Source of the DNA: Acidobacteriota bacterium
GTDB taxonomy: Bacteria > Acidobacteriota > Blastocatellia > Pyrinomonadales > Pyrinomonadaceae
Direction of reading: 5' to 3'
Assembly (NCBI GenBank): GCA_003222945.1
Contig: QHXM01000070.1
Coordinates: 1-44,496 of the forward strand
Length of the DNA: 44,496 bases
The notes beneath the pieces are model-generated. The model was not told the origin of the DNA. It did not search any database and saw only the letters and a program-made list of their open reading frames with translations. The position numbers and the translations under genes were made by a program. Of this stretch, positions 9,058 through 17,979 are shown in pieces; position 1 is the first letter of the stretch, and every line of letters starts with the position of its first letter.

Positions 9058-9188
9058 TAAGAAACCCTTGTGCCATCGCACCTCTGCAACTTAAATGGTT
9101 GAAGGGCGCGGTTTAGCGAAGCACAGGCTGAAAGGGTTGAGTTTTTAAGTGTGCGCTTGTGGCATCAGTGTTTCCCAAAATCGGAACA
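9058..9188 (-). promoter_or_regulatory. Putative sigma-54-like promoter with upstream activator element (copy B)
   Basis: Minus-strand TGGCACAAGGGTTTCTTA (9058-9075) is a -24/-12-like core. TTCAACCATTTA (9092-9103), GTGTGCGCTT (9149-9158, plus strand) and TTTCCCAAAATCGGAACA (9171-9188, plus strand) match the blocks in copy A (4378-4510). The 12-nt gap between the last two blocks is identical in both copies although its sequence differs. The promoter points to the phosphatase gene at 8928 and would give a leader of roughly 120 nt. Bases between the promoter and 8928 show no gene. Confidence 0.55.
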
Positions 9189-9240
9189 CGAGCTATTTTG
9201 TGAAGAGCAGTTAAAGTCTCCAGAAGAGTGGCGGCTAGTT

Positions 9241-9302
9241 AATCGGGCAGCATAATGACTCCGCCCTAATTTTATTGACTAGGCAATGCTGCCTGATTTA
9301 AT
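9241..9302 (+). promoter_or_regulatory. Putative sigma-70 promoter with overlapping inverted repeats, before GH20 gene
   Basis: TTGACT (9275-9280) and TTTAAT (9297-9302) are separated by 16 nt and match -35/-10 elements well. The spacer holds AGGCA-ATGC-TGCCT (9281-9294), a perfect 5-bp dyad. Its right arm also pairs with an upstream arm: AATCGGGCAGCAT (9241-9253) against ATGCTGCCTGATT (9286-9298), 12 of 13 paired plus one G-T. Two mutually exclusive pairings over a promoter suggest an operator site. Transcription would start near 9309 and leave a leader of about 73 nt. Nothing else is seen up to 9381. Confidence 0.45.
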
Positions 9303-9381
9303 CATTAGACCTCAAGAGCGTAAGTTCGGCCTGAGCATTAACCATTAATTCCGTTCCATAAACGCCTGCGGCGAGGTTTAC

Positions 9382-11526
9382 ATGAGCGTGAGAAAATATA
9401 TTTCCATCATCCTGTTGTGGTCCTGCGCTTTGAACGCGGCGGCTCAGACATCTGAGCCTGCTACGCAATCGAAAGCTCAGCCTGTGAGTCAACATCATCT
9501 GATGCCCGTGCCATCTTCTGTGCGTTTTAATCAAGGCAGGCTGAGTATCACCAAATCATTCACACTTGCCGCGAAGGGATACGTGGATGATCGCTTGCGT
9601 GCTGGCGTGGACCGCATGATTAAGCGACTCGAAGGGCGCACTGTGCTGGAATTCGAGCGCGGGCTTCTAGTTGATGCGAACGCTGCGACGCTCGTAGTCG
9701 AGGCACAAGGGGCTGGCTATGACGTGCCCTCAGTTGAAGAGAACGAATCCTACTCGCTTGAAGTCTCGGACAAGCAGGCCACGCTTCGCGCTCCGACTGT
9801 CGTAGGCGTGTTGCGAGGCTTAGAGACTTTCCTGCAACTTCTCGAAAGCGACCGCGAAGGCTATTTCATCCCGGCGGTCCAGATTCAGGATCAACCGCGC
9901 TTTCGCTGGCGCGGCTTACTGATTGACATAGGCCGTCACTTCGAGCCAATGGAAGTCATAAAACGAAACCTCGACGCGATGGCTGCCCTGAAGCTCAATG
10001 TCTTTCACTGGCACTTGACGGAAGATCAGGGCTTTCGCATCGAGAGCAAAAAGTTTCCGAAGCTTCACGAGATGGGTTCGGACGGACTTTACTACACGCA
10101 GGCCGAGGCGCGCGAAGTCATCAACTACGCCAGAGAGCGCGGCATACGCGTCGTGCCGGAGTTTGACATTCCGGGACACGCCACGAGTTGGCTCGTAGGT
10201 TATCCAGAACTGGGCAGCGCGCCCGGTCCATACCAGATCGAACGCCGTCCCGGAATCTTCGAGCCTGCGCTAGACCCCACGCGCGAGGAGGTCTATAAAT
10301 TCCTCGATCAATTCTTAGGCGAGATGGCCGCGCTCTTTCCAGATGCTTACATGCACATAGGCGGCGACGAGAACGAAGGCAAGCAGTGGGACCGTAATCC
10401 GCAGATTCAAGCCTTCATGAAGAAGAAAGGAATCAAAGACAACCGCGCGCTTCAGACCTATTTTAATCAACGTCTGCTACAGATTCTCAAAAAGCATGGC
10501 AAGCGCATGATGGGTTGGGATGAAATCTTTCAGCCGGACCTTCCCAAAGACACTGTCATACAATCGTGGCGTGGACCGAAAGCTCTGGCCGAAGCTGCGC
10601 GCAGAGGTTACGACGGCATTCTCTCAAACGGTTACTACATAGACCTGATGCAGCCTGCCTCCGCACACTACAAAAACGACCCGCTTCCAGCCGACAGCGG
10701 ACTCTCGCTCGCAGAAGCGGCTCACGTTCTTGGAGGCGAAGCAACGATGTGGGGCGAGTGGGTTAGCCCCGAAACGATTGACTCGCGCATCTGGCCGCGC
10801 ACGGCAGCCATCGCCGAAAGACTCTGGTCTCCGCGCGAGGTCAACGACGTGGAAGATATGTATCGCCGCTTGAATATCATCAGCGTGCAACTGGAAGAGC
10901 TTGGCCTCACGCACGAGAAGAATCAACAGATGATGCTCAGGCGGCTCGCGCAAGGCAAACAGGTTCGCGCGCTTCAGACGCTCGTTTCTGTTCTGGAGCC
11001 TGTGAAGGAATATCGTCGCTATCAACAGCGACCACAAACGATGTTGAGTCCGTTGACAGGCTTAGTTGATGCTGCGCGGCCTGATAGCGAAGCTGCGCGC
11101 AGGTTTGCCGCTCTTGTCAACGAACTGCTTCTGGACGCTCCGCGCTTCGAGTCGCGTGCCTTCGAGATTGAGAACACTCTTTCAGACTGGCGCGGCGCTG
11201 GCACGGAGTTGGAAGCGATGATTGATGCTTCGCCTGCTCTTCATGAGGCAGCGCCGCTCGCCAATGATTTATCTCAGATAGGGGCGGCGGGACTGGAAGC
11301 TTTATCTTTTTTGAGAAGAGGCGTTGCGCCATCTACGCAGTGGCGAGATTCGCGTCTTCTCATGCTTGAACAGGCTGCGAAGCCAAAAGCGGCTTTGGAA
11401 TTCCCAATCATCTCAAGTGTCAAAGAATTGATTATCGCAGCCTATGAGCTACCACAACTGAAAACCATGCCGCCATCCGAGTGGAGAAAGAGAGTGAAAC
11501 AACTTGTCGTCGGGGCTAAACAATAG
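9382..11526 (+). CDS. Secreted beta-N-acetylhexosaminidase, glycoside hydrolase family 20
   Basis: This 714-residue exo-hexosaminidase should remove terminal GlcNAc or GalNAc from chitin oligomers, glycans or murein fragments. A signal peptide spans about residues 1-22 (hydrophobic core ISIILLWSCALNAAA). A GH20 N-terminal alpha/beta domain (about 35-170) precedes the catalytic barrel, which begins at FRWRGLLIDIGRHF. Catalytic Asp329-Glu330 lie in HIGGDEN. Supporting motifs are HWHLTEDQGFRIESKKFP, PEFDIPGHATSWL, MMGWDEIF and GEATMWGEWV. About 200 C-terminal residues form a helical region without motifs I recognise. GAGG lies about 6 nt before the ATG. It is convergent with the GH27 gene and has its own promoter candidate at 9275. 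Secreted or periplasmic action is inferred from the signal peptide. Confidence 0.94.
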   Translation: MSVRKYISIILLWSCALNAAAQTSEPATQSKAQPVSQHHLMPVPSSVRFNQGRLSITKSFTLAAKGYVDDRLRAGVDRMIKRLEGRTVLEFERGLLVDANAATLVVEAQGAGYDVPSVEENESYSLEVSDKQATLRAPTVVGVLRGLETFLQLLESDREGYFIPAVQIQDQPRFRWRGLLIDIGRHFEPMEVIKRNLDAMAALKLNVFHWHLTEDQGFRIESKKFPKLHEMGSDGLYYTQAEAREVINYARERGIRVVPEFDIPGHATSWLVGYPELGSAPGPYQIERRPGIFEPALDPTREEVYKFLDQFLGEMAALFPDAYMHIGGDENEGKQWDRNPQIQAFMKKKGIKDNRALQTYFNQRLLQILKKHGKRMMGWDEIFQPDLPKDTVIQSWRGPKALAEAARRGYDGILSNGYYIDLMQPASAHYKNDPLPADSGLSLAEAAHVLGGEATMWGEWVSPETIDSRIWPRTAAIAERLWSPREVNDVEDMYRRLNIISVQLEELGLTHEKNQQMMLRRLAQGKQVRALQTLVSVLEPVKEYRRYQQRPQTMLSPLTGLVDAARPDSEAARRFAALVNELLLDAPRFESRAFEIENTLSDWRGAGTELEAMIDASPALHEAAPLANDLSQIGAAGLEALSFLRRGVAPSTQWRDSRLLMLEQAAKPKAALEFPIISSVKELIIAAYELPQLKTMPPSEWRKRVKQLVVGAKQ

Positions 11527-11559
11527 GTGCCAGAAAAGGTGCTGTGCATGGAGTCACAT

Positions 11560-11666
11560 GAACAGCGAAATACGCTAAAGACGCAAAGAAGTTTAGTAGA
11601 GAACATCAAGCTTCACTCAATAATTCTTCAATTCCCTTTTAGTGTGTTTCGCGTATTTCGCGGTTC
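11560..11666. repeat. Long inverted repeat between convergent glycosidase genes
   Basis: The arms GAACAGCGAAATACGCTAAA (11560-11579) and TTTCGCGTATTTCGCGGTTC (11647-11666) are inverted copies matching at 18 of 20 positions, with a 67-nt AT-richer interior. It lies in the short space after the GH20 stop and before the GH27 stop. It could act as a bidirectional terminator, or be a dispersed non-autonomous repeat. The arms have an internal near-repeat character (GCGAAATACGC). No transposase is present. Confidence 0.6.
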
Positions 11667-11695
11667 AGCTATCTTTCTTCTAAATGATCTTGTCA

Positions 11696-13252
11696 TTAAC
11701 GACTCACGCGAAGCATTACGACTCCATGCGCCGGAATCGTGACGGAATATTCCGGTCCGGGCCATTCCACATCCTGATGCAGCCACAGGTCTCGCAAGTG
11801 CGACTTATCAGTAATGCCGATGTCTGCCCAATGAATACTCACCTTAGCATCCCCTCCCGCGCGGTTGAAGAATGCAACAGCCTTCGCGCCGCCTGAAAGC
11901 GGTCGCACCCAAATCTCCTGATCGCCGGACTTCCAGGCGCGCGTACCCTGCTTTCCCTCTCTGTCCTGATTGACAGCGATCACTTCGCGGTTGGTTAGAA
12001 TCGCAAGAGTCGCCGGACTCATGCTGCGCAGATCGTTTCCCGCCAGAAGCGGCGCAGCCAGAATTGACCAGAGGCTCATGTGCGTTCTGTATTCTGCGTC
12101 GGTCATGCCGCCGTTGCCTATCTCAAGCATGTCCGGGTCGTTCCAATGTCCCGGCTTTGCATATTGCGCGAGATCGTTCTGCCCGAATCCTATCTTCGTC
12201 ATTGAATCCCAACTGTCGCGTATGTCGCCCGTCGTTCGCCACAGGTTGCCGCCAACGTCTGCGCCCCACTTCCAAACGTCCAGGCGACCGTATTGGCAAA
12301 GACTGTAAACGATAGGACGATGTGTAGCAGAAAGCGCATCGCCCATCTTTTGATAGATGGCTGGCATCTCTTCGTCCGTGTAGAGTGTGCGAGCGCCGCA
12401 CCAGTCGTACTTCAGATAATCAATTCCCCACTGAGCATAGGTGTGCGCGTCCTGTGCTTCGTGGCCGTAGCTGCCTTCATAGCCTGCGCACGTATTTGGT
12501 CCGGGCGATGAGTAGATGCCAAGCTTCAATCCTTTGCTGTGCACATAATCCGCGAGCGCCTTCATGTCCGGGAATTTTTTGTTCGTCAGAATGTTCCCTT
12601 GCGCGTCACGGCCTCCTTCCCAGGTGTCGTCAATGTTGATGTAGAGGTATCCGGCCTCCTTCATCCCATTGCTTGCCATAGCGTCCGCTATGCTGCGAAC
12701 AGTCGCGTCGTCCACGCGGCCAGCGAACTTGTTCCAACTGTTCCAGCCCATCGGCGGCGTTCGTGCAAGGCCGTTGTCTGGAACTTTGTGAAGCGCGGGC
12801 GGAGGAATACGAGCAGGAAGAGCGCCCTCGCCGAGATGTGCGCGATGCGCAACCATCTCTGTGAGCGGAGCGTCAGGGCGGCGTCGCGTCGCTATGTGCA
12901 ATTCATCTCCGACGAGCTTGCCTTCATACTTAACGCTTCGGTCGCTCTTACCATCCTTCATCGTTCCAGTGATAGTGAAACCTTCTGGACCGCCTGTGCT
13001 ATCTGTAATCAGGTAGTAGAACTGCGTGACGCGGATTGAGCCTGTGATGCGCGAGCCTTCCTGTTTCAAGTTGAAGTAGGTCAAACGAACAGTGCCGTCA
13101 GCGCGCGGCTCTCTGACCGCCCAATTACCTGTAAGAGACGTGTTCGACTGCTGTGCTGTAGCAAAGTGAGCGGTCAGGCTCACAACTAAAAAGATAGCGA
13201 GCGCAAAACCGATAATAAAAGGGAAGCGACGATGATCGTTCTTACTTTTCAT
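11696..13252 (-). CDS. Secreted alpha-galactosidase-like glycoside hydrolase family 27
   Basis: This 518-residue secreted enzyme is predicted to hydrolyse terminal alpha-galactosides or related sugars. The chosen ATG (13252) starts a clear signal peptide (IIGFALAIFLVVSLTAHFATAQ). A GTG start 36 codons upstream is possible but would bury this signal. Residues of about 35-140 form a beta-rich N-terminal domain (TGNWAVREPRADGTVRLTYF) that I do not recognise. The GH27 barrel opens with LARTPPMGWNSWNKF. The nucleophile is Asp283 in YLKYDWC, and the acid/base is Asp343 in TTGDIRDSW. HWNDPDMLEIGNGGMTDAEYRTHMSLW and the all-beta C-terminal end are also typical. It follows the M13 peptidase gene by 125 nt on the same strand. 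Exact sugar specificity cannot be fixed from sequence. Confidence 0.92.
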   Translation of the reverse strand: MKSKNDHRRFPFIIGFALAIFLVVSLTAHFATAQQSNTSLTGNWAVREPRADGTVRLTYFNLKQEGSRITGSIRVTQFYYLITDSTGGPEGFTITGTMKDGKSDRSVKYEGKLVGDELHIATRRRPDAPLTEMVAHRAHLGEGALPARIPPPALHKVPDNGLARTPPMGWNSWNKFAGRVDDATVRSIADAMASNGMKEAGYLYINIDDTWEGGRDAQGNILTNKKFPDMKALADYVHSKGLKLGIYSSPGPNTCAGYEGSYGHEAQDAHTYAQWGIDYLKYDWCGARTLYTDEEMPAIYQKMGDALSATHRPIVYSLCQYGRLDVWKWGADVGGNLWRTTGDIRDSWDSMTKIGFGQNDLAQYAKPGHWNDPDMLEIGNGGMTDAEYRTHMSLWSILAAPLLAGNDLRSMSPATLAILTNREVIAVNQDREGKQGTRAWKSGDQEIWVRPLSGGAKAVAFFNRAGGDAKVSIHWADIGITDKSHLRDLWLHQDVEWPGPEYSVTIPAHGVVMLRVSR

Positions 13253-13377
13253 GTGGTTGAAGATTACTCTCCGATCTTCAGGAAAAAGTTGCCGCCGGTT
13301 CGCACAGACTCTATGCCTGCTCTCATTACCGCAGATGATATTGACTCGTTCTGTGTTCACTCAATTCTGATTTGCCA

Positions 13378-15441
13378 TCACCACACCCTGACTCGCGCCT
13401 GAGGAGAAAGATAAAGTTTGCGCCCGGGTTGGATGTTGAAGGCTTGATACCATGCGTCTATGTTGCGAACTGTGTCGGCTCTATATTCATCTGGAGCATG
13501 TCCATCACCTGTCAACTGTAATCGCAAAGACTCTGGTCGTTGCTTGCCGCGCCAACTCTGTCCGTAAGCAAGGAAGAAGCGCTGATCTCCTGTGAAGCCT
13601 TGAGCGTCCGGCGCGGGCTTGCCGCCATAGGCATTGCGGTAGCCGTCATAAGCGACCGATAGCCCTGCGACATCAGCGATGTTCTCGCTCAACGTCAACT
13701 TGCCGTTCACATGAATGCCCGGCAGCGGTTCGTACTGGTCGAATTCAGCCGCGAGCCTGTCTGCCGAAGCGCGAAAGTGTGCAAGGTCTTCTGTCGTCCA
13801 CCAGTTTAGAAGTCGCCCGCTCGCGTCGAACTGGCTGCCCTGATCGTCGAAGCTGTGGCTTATCTCGTGGCCTATGGTCGCGCCTATGCTGCCGTAGTTC
13901 TCGACCGGGTCTGCATTCATATCGAAGAAAGGTGGTCTCAAGATAGCAGCCGGAAAGTTCAGACCGTTCTGTATTGGCAGGTTCACCGCGTTGACAGTCT
14001 GCGGAGTCATCCACCACTCCGTTTTGTCCATAGGCTTACCGAGCTTTGACAAACTCCACTGATAGTCGAACAACTCTACGCGCTCCGCATTGCCGAGCGC
14101 ATCGTCGGGCACTACTTTTAACCCTGAGTAGTCGCGCCAATGCTCCGGGTAACCGACGCCGACATAAAGAGTGTCGAGCTTCGCTTTCGCTTTCGCCTTT
14201 GTCGCAGGCGTCATCCAGTCAAGATTGTCTATGCGTCGTCCGAAGGCGATGATTAAGTTCTTAACCATCTCCTGGACTTTCGCTTTTGCCTCAGGCGGAA
14301 AATAACGCTTCACGTAGAGCTTTCCAACAGCATCGCCCAGCGCATCGCTCGTTGCGCTCACTGCTCGCTGACTGCGCTCACGCTGCTTTGGCACGCCGCT
14401 GAGTGTGCGACCGTAGAAGTTGAATCGCTCGTCAGCAAACGCCTTCGGCAGGAGACCCGATGCGCGGTCAATGGCATGATATGTTAGATACTCCTTCCAG
14501 ACGCTGAGCGGCTGACTGCCAACCAGAGCGGAGATTCCTGTGACCCCGCCCGGATGCCAGACCATTATCATTGGCTGAGCGGCGAGACCTGCCGTCTTGA
14601 AGAAGCTTCCCCAATCGAGTCCCGGCGCTTTTTTGGAAAAGTCTTGAAGTCGCCAGGGATTGTTAGCCTTGTGAACATCCTCCGAATCGGTCCGGCTCGT
14701 GTGCGCCTCCGCAATCTTGTGCTCAAGATCATAAATGCGCGTGGCGGCTGCGTCCGAGTCCGCAATGCCAGCGAGTTTCAGAACCGTTGCGATGTGAGCG
14801 CGATATTTCGCCTGCAACGCAACGTCATTAGCATCTTTGCTCAAGTAGTTATCGCGGTCTGGAAGACCGAGGCCGCCTTGCAGCATGTATGCGACGTTTC
14901 GGTCCGGCTTGTTGAAGTCAGGCGAGACCCAGATGCCGAACAGTCGATCCGTGTAGAAGTTGGTACTGTTGAGCGGGTCAACGTCCGCTCGCAGTTGAGA
15001 GCCAAAGATGCGCGAGAGCGCGGTCTTGTCAGCGATTGAGTTAATCTCTTGAAGCTCACTCTTGAGAGGAGTCAGGCCCTTACTCTCAATGGCCTGCTCA
15101 TTCATATAGGCCGCGTAGTAGTCGCCAATCTTGCGTTCTTCAGTACCATTTGCTGCCTTGCTTGCTTCCTTAATCAAGTCGGACGTTCGCTGGTTTGCTT
15201 CCTGTGAAAGGACATCCCAGACGCCGTAGCTTGAGCGGTCTTCGGGAATCTGATGTGTCTTTATCCATTCACCATTGGCATAAGCGAAAAAGTCATCGCC
15301 CGGATTGACGCTGCGGTCCATGCCTGTCACGTCAAGCCCGTGCGTGTCGTTCACGGCCATCACAGGTAAAGCTTGATGGCTGATGCCTGCGAGCAGGAGT
15401 GCAAGAGTTAGGAAGATTGTCTTAAGATAGTTTGCGCGCAT
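13378..15441 (-). CDS. Secreted M13-family zinc endopeptidase (neprilysin/PepO type)
   Basis: This 687-residue metallopeptidase should cut short and medium peptides outside the cytoplasm. A signal peptide occupies about residues 1-29. The all-helical N-terminal M13 domain begins with GLDVTGMDRSVNPGDDFFAYANGEWI. Zinc ligands are His525 and His529 in GHEISHSFDDQG with catalytic Glu526, and Glu586 in ENIADVAG. The substrate-binding segment reads VNAVNLPIQNGLNFPAAIL, where many members have NAYY, a mild deviation. The C-terminus ends in ARVRVW, close to the family's CxVW end but without the cysteine. GAGGA lies about 8 nt before the ATG. It is divergent from the dipeptidyl peptidase gene. With that gene, the POT importer and the M24 peptidase it suggests peptide scavenging. 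Confidence 0.94.
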   Translation of the reverse strand: MRANYLKTIFLTLALLLAGISHQALPVMAVNDTHGLDVTGMDRSVNPGDDFFAYANGEWIKTHQIPEDRSSYGVWDVLSQEANQRTSDLIKEASKAANGTEERKIGDYYAAYMNEQAIESKGLTPLKSELQEINSIADKTALSRIFGSQLRADVDPLNSTNFYTDRLFGIWVSPDFNKPDRNVAYMLQGGLGLPDRDNYLSKDANDVALQAKYRAHIATVLKLAGIADSDAAATRIYDLEHKIAEAHTSRTDSEDVHKANNPWRLQDFSKKAPGLDWGSFFKTAGLAAQPMIMVWHPGGVTGISALVGSQPLSVWKEYLTYHAIDRASGLLPKAFADERFNFYGRTLSGVPKQRERSQRAVSATSDALGDAVGKLYVKRYFPPEAKAKVQEMVKNLIIAFGRRIDNLDWMTPATKAKAKAKLDTLYVGVGYPEHWRDYSGLKVVPDDALGNAERVELFDYQWSLSKLGKPMDKTEWWMTPQTVNAVNLPIQNGLNFPAAILRPPFFDMNADPVENYGSIGATIGHEISHSFDDQGSQFDASGRLLNWWTTEDLAHFRASADRLAAEFDQYEPLPGIHVNGKLTLSENIADVAGLSVAYDGYRNAYGGKPAPDAQGFTGDQRFFLAYGQSWRGKQRPESLRLQLTGDGHAPDEYRADTVRNIDAWYQAFNIQPGRKLYLSPQARVRVW

Positions 15442-15710
15442 AGCTCGTCCTCACTATTCTCTAATCTAAAAGGAATTGTTATTTGTCCAGACTGTTTCTG
15501 CTTCCCATTATGAAGCTTATCCTGTCTCTTAAATATAGCAGTTTAAGCCAAAATTCACGATAATGGCATCGCTCTCAAGTTTACCAAAGAGTAGACGCGC
15601 TCGATGAAATTTACAGTTCACGCTCGGCCTTGCAGGGTTTACCTGATGCGAAAAGTGTAGGAGACTAAACATCCGGCGTAAGGACGAATCTCTCTTCGGA
15701 TGGAAACAAT

Positions 15711-17921
15711 ATGAAGAACAGAAAAATTTATCTGATCGCACTTCTCTTTCTGCTTTGCTGCCAGACAAGAGTGTTGACGCAGGGAAAACTGCTGACCATT
15801 GATGACATCTACGATCCGGTAAAGCGTGTTAATTTCAGCGGCACTCCGCCTACGGATATTAAATGGCTCAAAGACGGCGAGCACTACCTGTTAAATAAAA
15901 GGGATCAGCAGACGCGCACTTCGCAGTTGCTGAAGGTCAACGCCGCGACGGGCGCAGCCTCCCCATTCTTTGACCAGGCGAGAATGGAAGCTGCCCTTAT
16001 GAAGCTTCCGGGGATGAGCAGCAGCAGCGCGAAAGAGTTATCGCATCGCGGCTCATACCAGTTGAATCCGAAAGAGACCGCAGTGCTATTGGATTATCAG
16101 AACGATCTCTTCTATTACGAACTTAATACTGATACGGTCTTGAGGCTGACCAATGGTCCAGAGGAAGAGACAGATGAAGATTTTAGCCCCGACGGTCGTC
16201 TCATCAGTTTCGTGCGCAATAACAATCTGTACGTCGTTGACATTGCCACAGAGCGCGAGCGCGCTCTCACAATAGACGGCAGCCCGACGGTTCTCAACGG
16301 TCGTCTCGATTGGGTTTATGAAGAAGAGGTCTATGGGCGCGGCAATAAGCGTGGCTATTGGTGGAGTCCTGATTCAACTCGGATTGCATATCTCAGGCTT
16401 GACGAAGCGGACGTACACGACTTCCCTGTCGTAGATCACATTCCACGCGAACAGAATGTTGAAGAGACTCCATACCCACTCGCAGGTGACCCGAACCCGC
16501 GTGCGCGTCTAGGCATAGTTAATTCAATCGGTGGTCCGACCCGTTGGGCGGATATTTCCAGATACGAGCCGACCGATCTTCTATTGGTTCGCGTCTCCTG
16601 GTCGCCTGACAGTCAGCGCGTGGTTTATCAAGCGCAGAACCGTGAACAGACATATCTCGACTTGAACGCGGCGAGCGTCGCTGATGGAAAGACGACGACA
16701 TTGTTCACAGAAAAGACTCAAGCATGGATTGAAGCCGTTGATAATCCACGCTGGTTGAAGGACGGCTCTTTCCTTTGGCGCAGCGAGCGCAGCGGCTGGC
16801 TGCATCTTTATCATTACTCTGCGGACGGTCATCTCATACGCCAGGTCACGGATGGAAAATGGGAGGTTCGCTCGCTCGACGGCGTGGACGAAGCTAAAGG
16901 TTTCGTTTATTTCAGAGGCACTGAGCACAGCCACATTGCTGAACAGGTTTACCGCATCAGCCTCGACGGAACAAATCTCACACGCCTGACTCAAACGGAA
17001 GGCAGTCATCGCGCCTCCTTCAATCCTTCTTCATCTCTATTCATAGACAACTGGAGCGACATCAACACGCCGACTCAGGTAAGACTCTACAAGGCGGACG
17101 GCTCGTTGCAGCGTGTGATTGATGAGAACAAGGTGGATGCTCTCAAACAATACAAGCTCGGCACGCCGGAGTTTCTTCAAGTCAAGACGCGCGATGGGTT
17201 CGTGATGGAGGCTATGATGATAAAGCCGCCGGATTTCGACTCGTCGAAAAAATATCCGGTGCTGGAATTCACCTACAGTGGTCCGCACGCGCCGCAGGTC
17301 AGAAACGGCTGGGGCAGAGACACATATCTATGGCATCAGATGTTGGCTGAGAAAGGCTACATCATCTGGATTTGCGACAACCGGACCGCAAGCGGCAAGG
17401 GCGCGGAATCCGCCTGGCCCGTCTATCGCAACTTCGGCGCGTTGGAGCTACGCGACCTCGAAGATGGTCTGAACTATTTGAAGAGCCAACCCTTTGTTGA
17501 CGCCTCGCGCATAGGATTGTGGGGCTGGAGCTTCGGAGGCTTTATGACTAGCTACGCGCTGACACACAGCGATAGCTACCGGATAGGCATGTCGGGCGGC
17601 ACTGTGACCGATTGGGCTAACTACGATTCAATCTACACGGAGCGCTACATGCAGACGCCGCAGCATAACCCTGAAGGGTACAAGGTTAGTGCTCCGCTCG
17701 CAGCCGCACAGAATCTACACGGCAAGTTGCTTCTGATGCACGGCGCGATTGATGACAACGTGCACGTGGCGAACGCAATACAGTTCGTCTATGCTCTTCA
17801 GAAAGCCGGGAAACAGTTTCGCATCATGCTCTATCCGAAGTCTCGGCACGGCGTCTCGGACCCGCTTCTTGTCAAGCAGATGTACCAGATGATGACCGAC
17901 TTCGTTCTGGAAAATTTATAG
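15711..17921 (+). CDS. Secreted dipeptidyl peptidase IV-like serine peptidase (S9B)
   Basis: This 736-residue enzyme should release N-terminal dipeptides, usually X-Pro or X-Ala. It has a signal peptide (about residues 1-24), a beta-propeller domain (DPPIV_N, about 90-470) and an alpha/beta-hydrolase domain. The Glu pair that binds the substrate amino terminus is in LDWVYEEEVYGRG. The catalytic triad is Ser607 in GWSFGG (commonly GWSYGG), Asp681 in DDNVH and His713 in SRHGV. The length is normal for the family. It is divergent from M13 across a 269-bp gap in which I could not fix a promoter. It is convergent with the POT importer, separated by a hairpin terminator. The product dipeptides are plausible substrates for that importer. 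Confidence 0.95.
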   Translation: MKNRKIYLIALLFLLCCQTRVLTQGKLLTIDDIYDPVKRVNFSGTPPTDIKWLKDGEHYLLNKRDQQTRTSQLLKVNAATGAASPFFDQARMEAALMKLPGMSSSSAKELSHRGSYQLNPKETAVLLDYQNDLFYYELNTDTVLRLTNGPEEETDEDFSPDGRLISFVRNNNLYVVDIATERERALTIDGSPTVLNGRLDWVYEEEVYGRGNKRGYWWSPDSTRIAYLRLDEADVHDFPVVDHIPREQNVEETPYPLAGDPNPRARLGIVNSIGGPTRWADISRYEPTDLLLVRVSWSPDSQRVVYQAQNREQTYLDLNAASVADGKTTTLFTEKTQAWIEAVDNPRWLKDGSFLWRSERSGWLHLYHYSADGHLIRQVTDGKWEVRSLDGVDEAKGFVYFRGTEHSHIAEQVYRISLDGTNLTRLTQTEGSHRASFNPSSSLFIDNWSDINTPTQVRLYKADGSLQRVIDENKVDALKQYKLGTPEFLQVKTRDGFVMEAMMIKPPDFDSSKKYPVLEFTYSGPHAPQVRNGWGRDTYLWHQMLAEKGYIIWICDNRTASGKGAESAWPVYRNFGALELRDLEDGLNYLKSQPFVDASRIGLWGWSFGGFMTSYALTHSDSYRIGMSGGTVTDWANYDSIYTERYMQTPQHNPEGYKVSAPLAAAQNLHGKLLLMHGAIDDNVHVANAIQFVYALQKAGKQFRIMLYPKSRHGVSDPLLVKQMYQMMTDFVLENL

Positions 17922-17928
17922 AGATTAT

Positions 17929-17975
17929 CTGGGAGCGCACGCATCACGAGCGTGCAAGCGAGCGATCCCAGCTTT
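17929..17975. terminator. Bidirectional hairpin terminator between DPP IV and POT genes
   Basis: CTGGGA (17929-17934) pairs with TCCCAG (17966-17971), and inside it GCACGC (17937-17942) pairs with GCGTGC (17950-17955). CTTTT follows on the plus strand. The structure lies 8 bases after the DPP IV stop and 5 bases before the POT stop, the expected place for a shared terminator of convergent genes. Confidence 0.65.
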
Positions 17976-17979
17976 TGCT

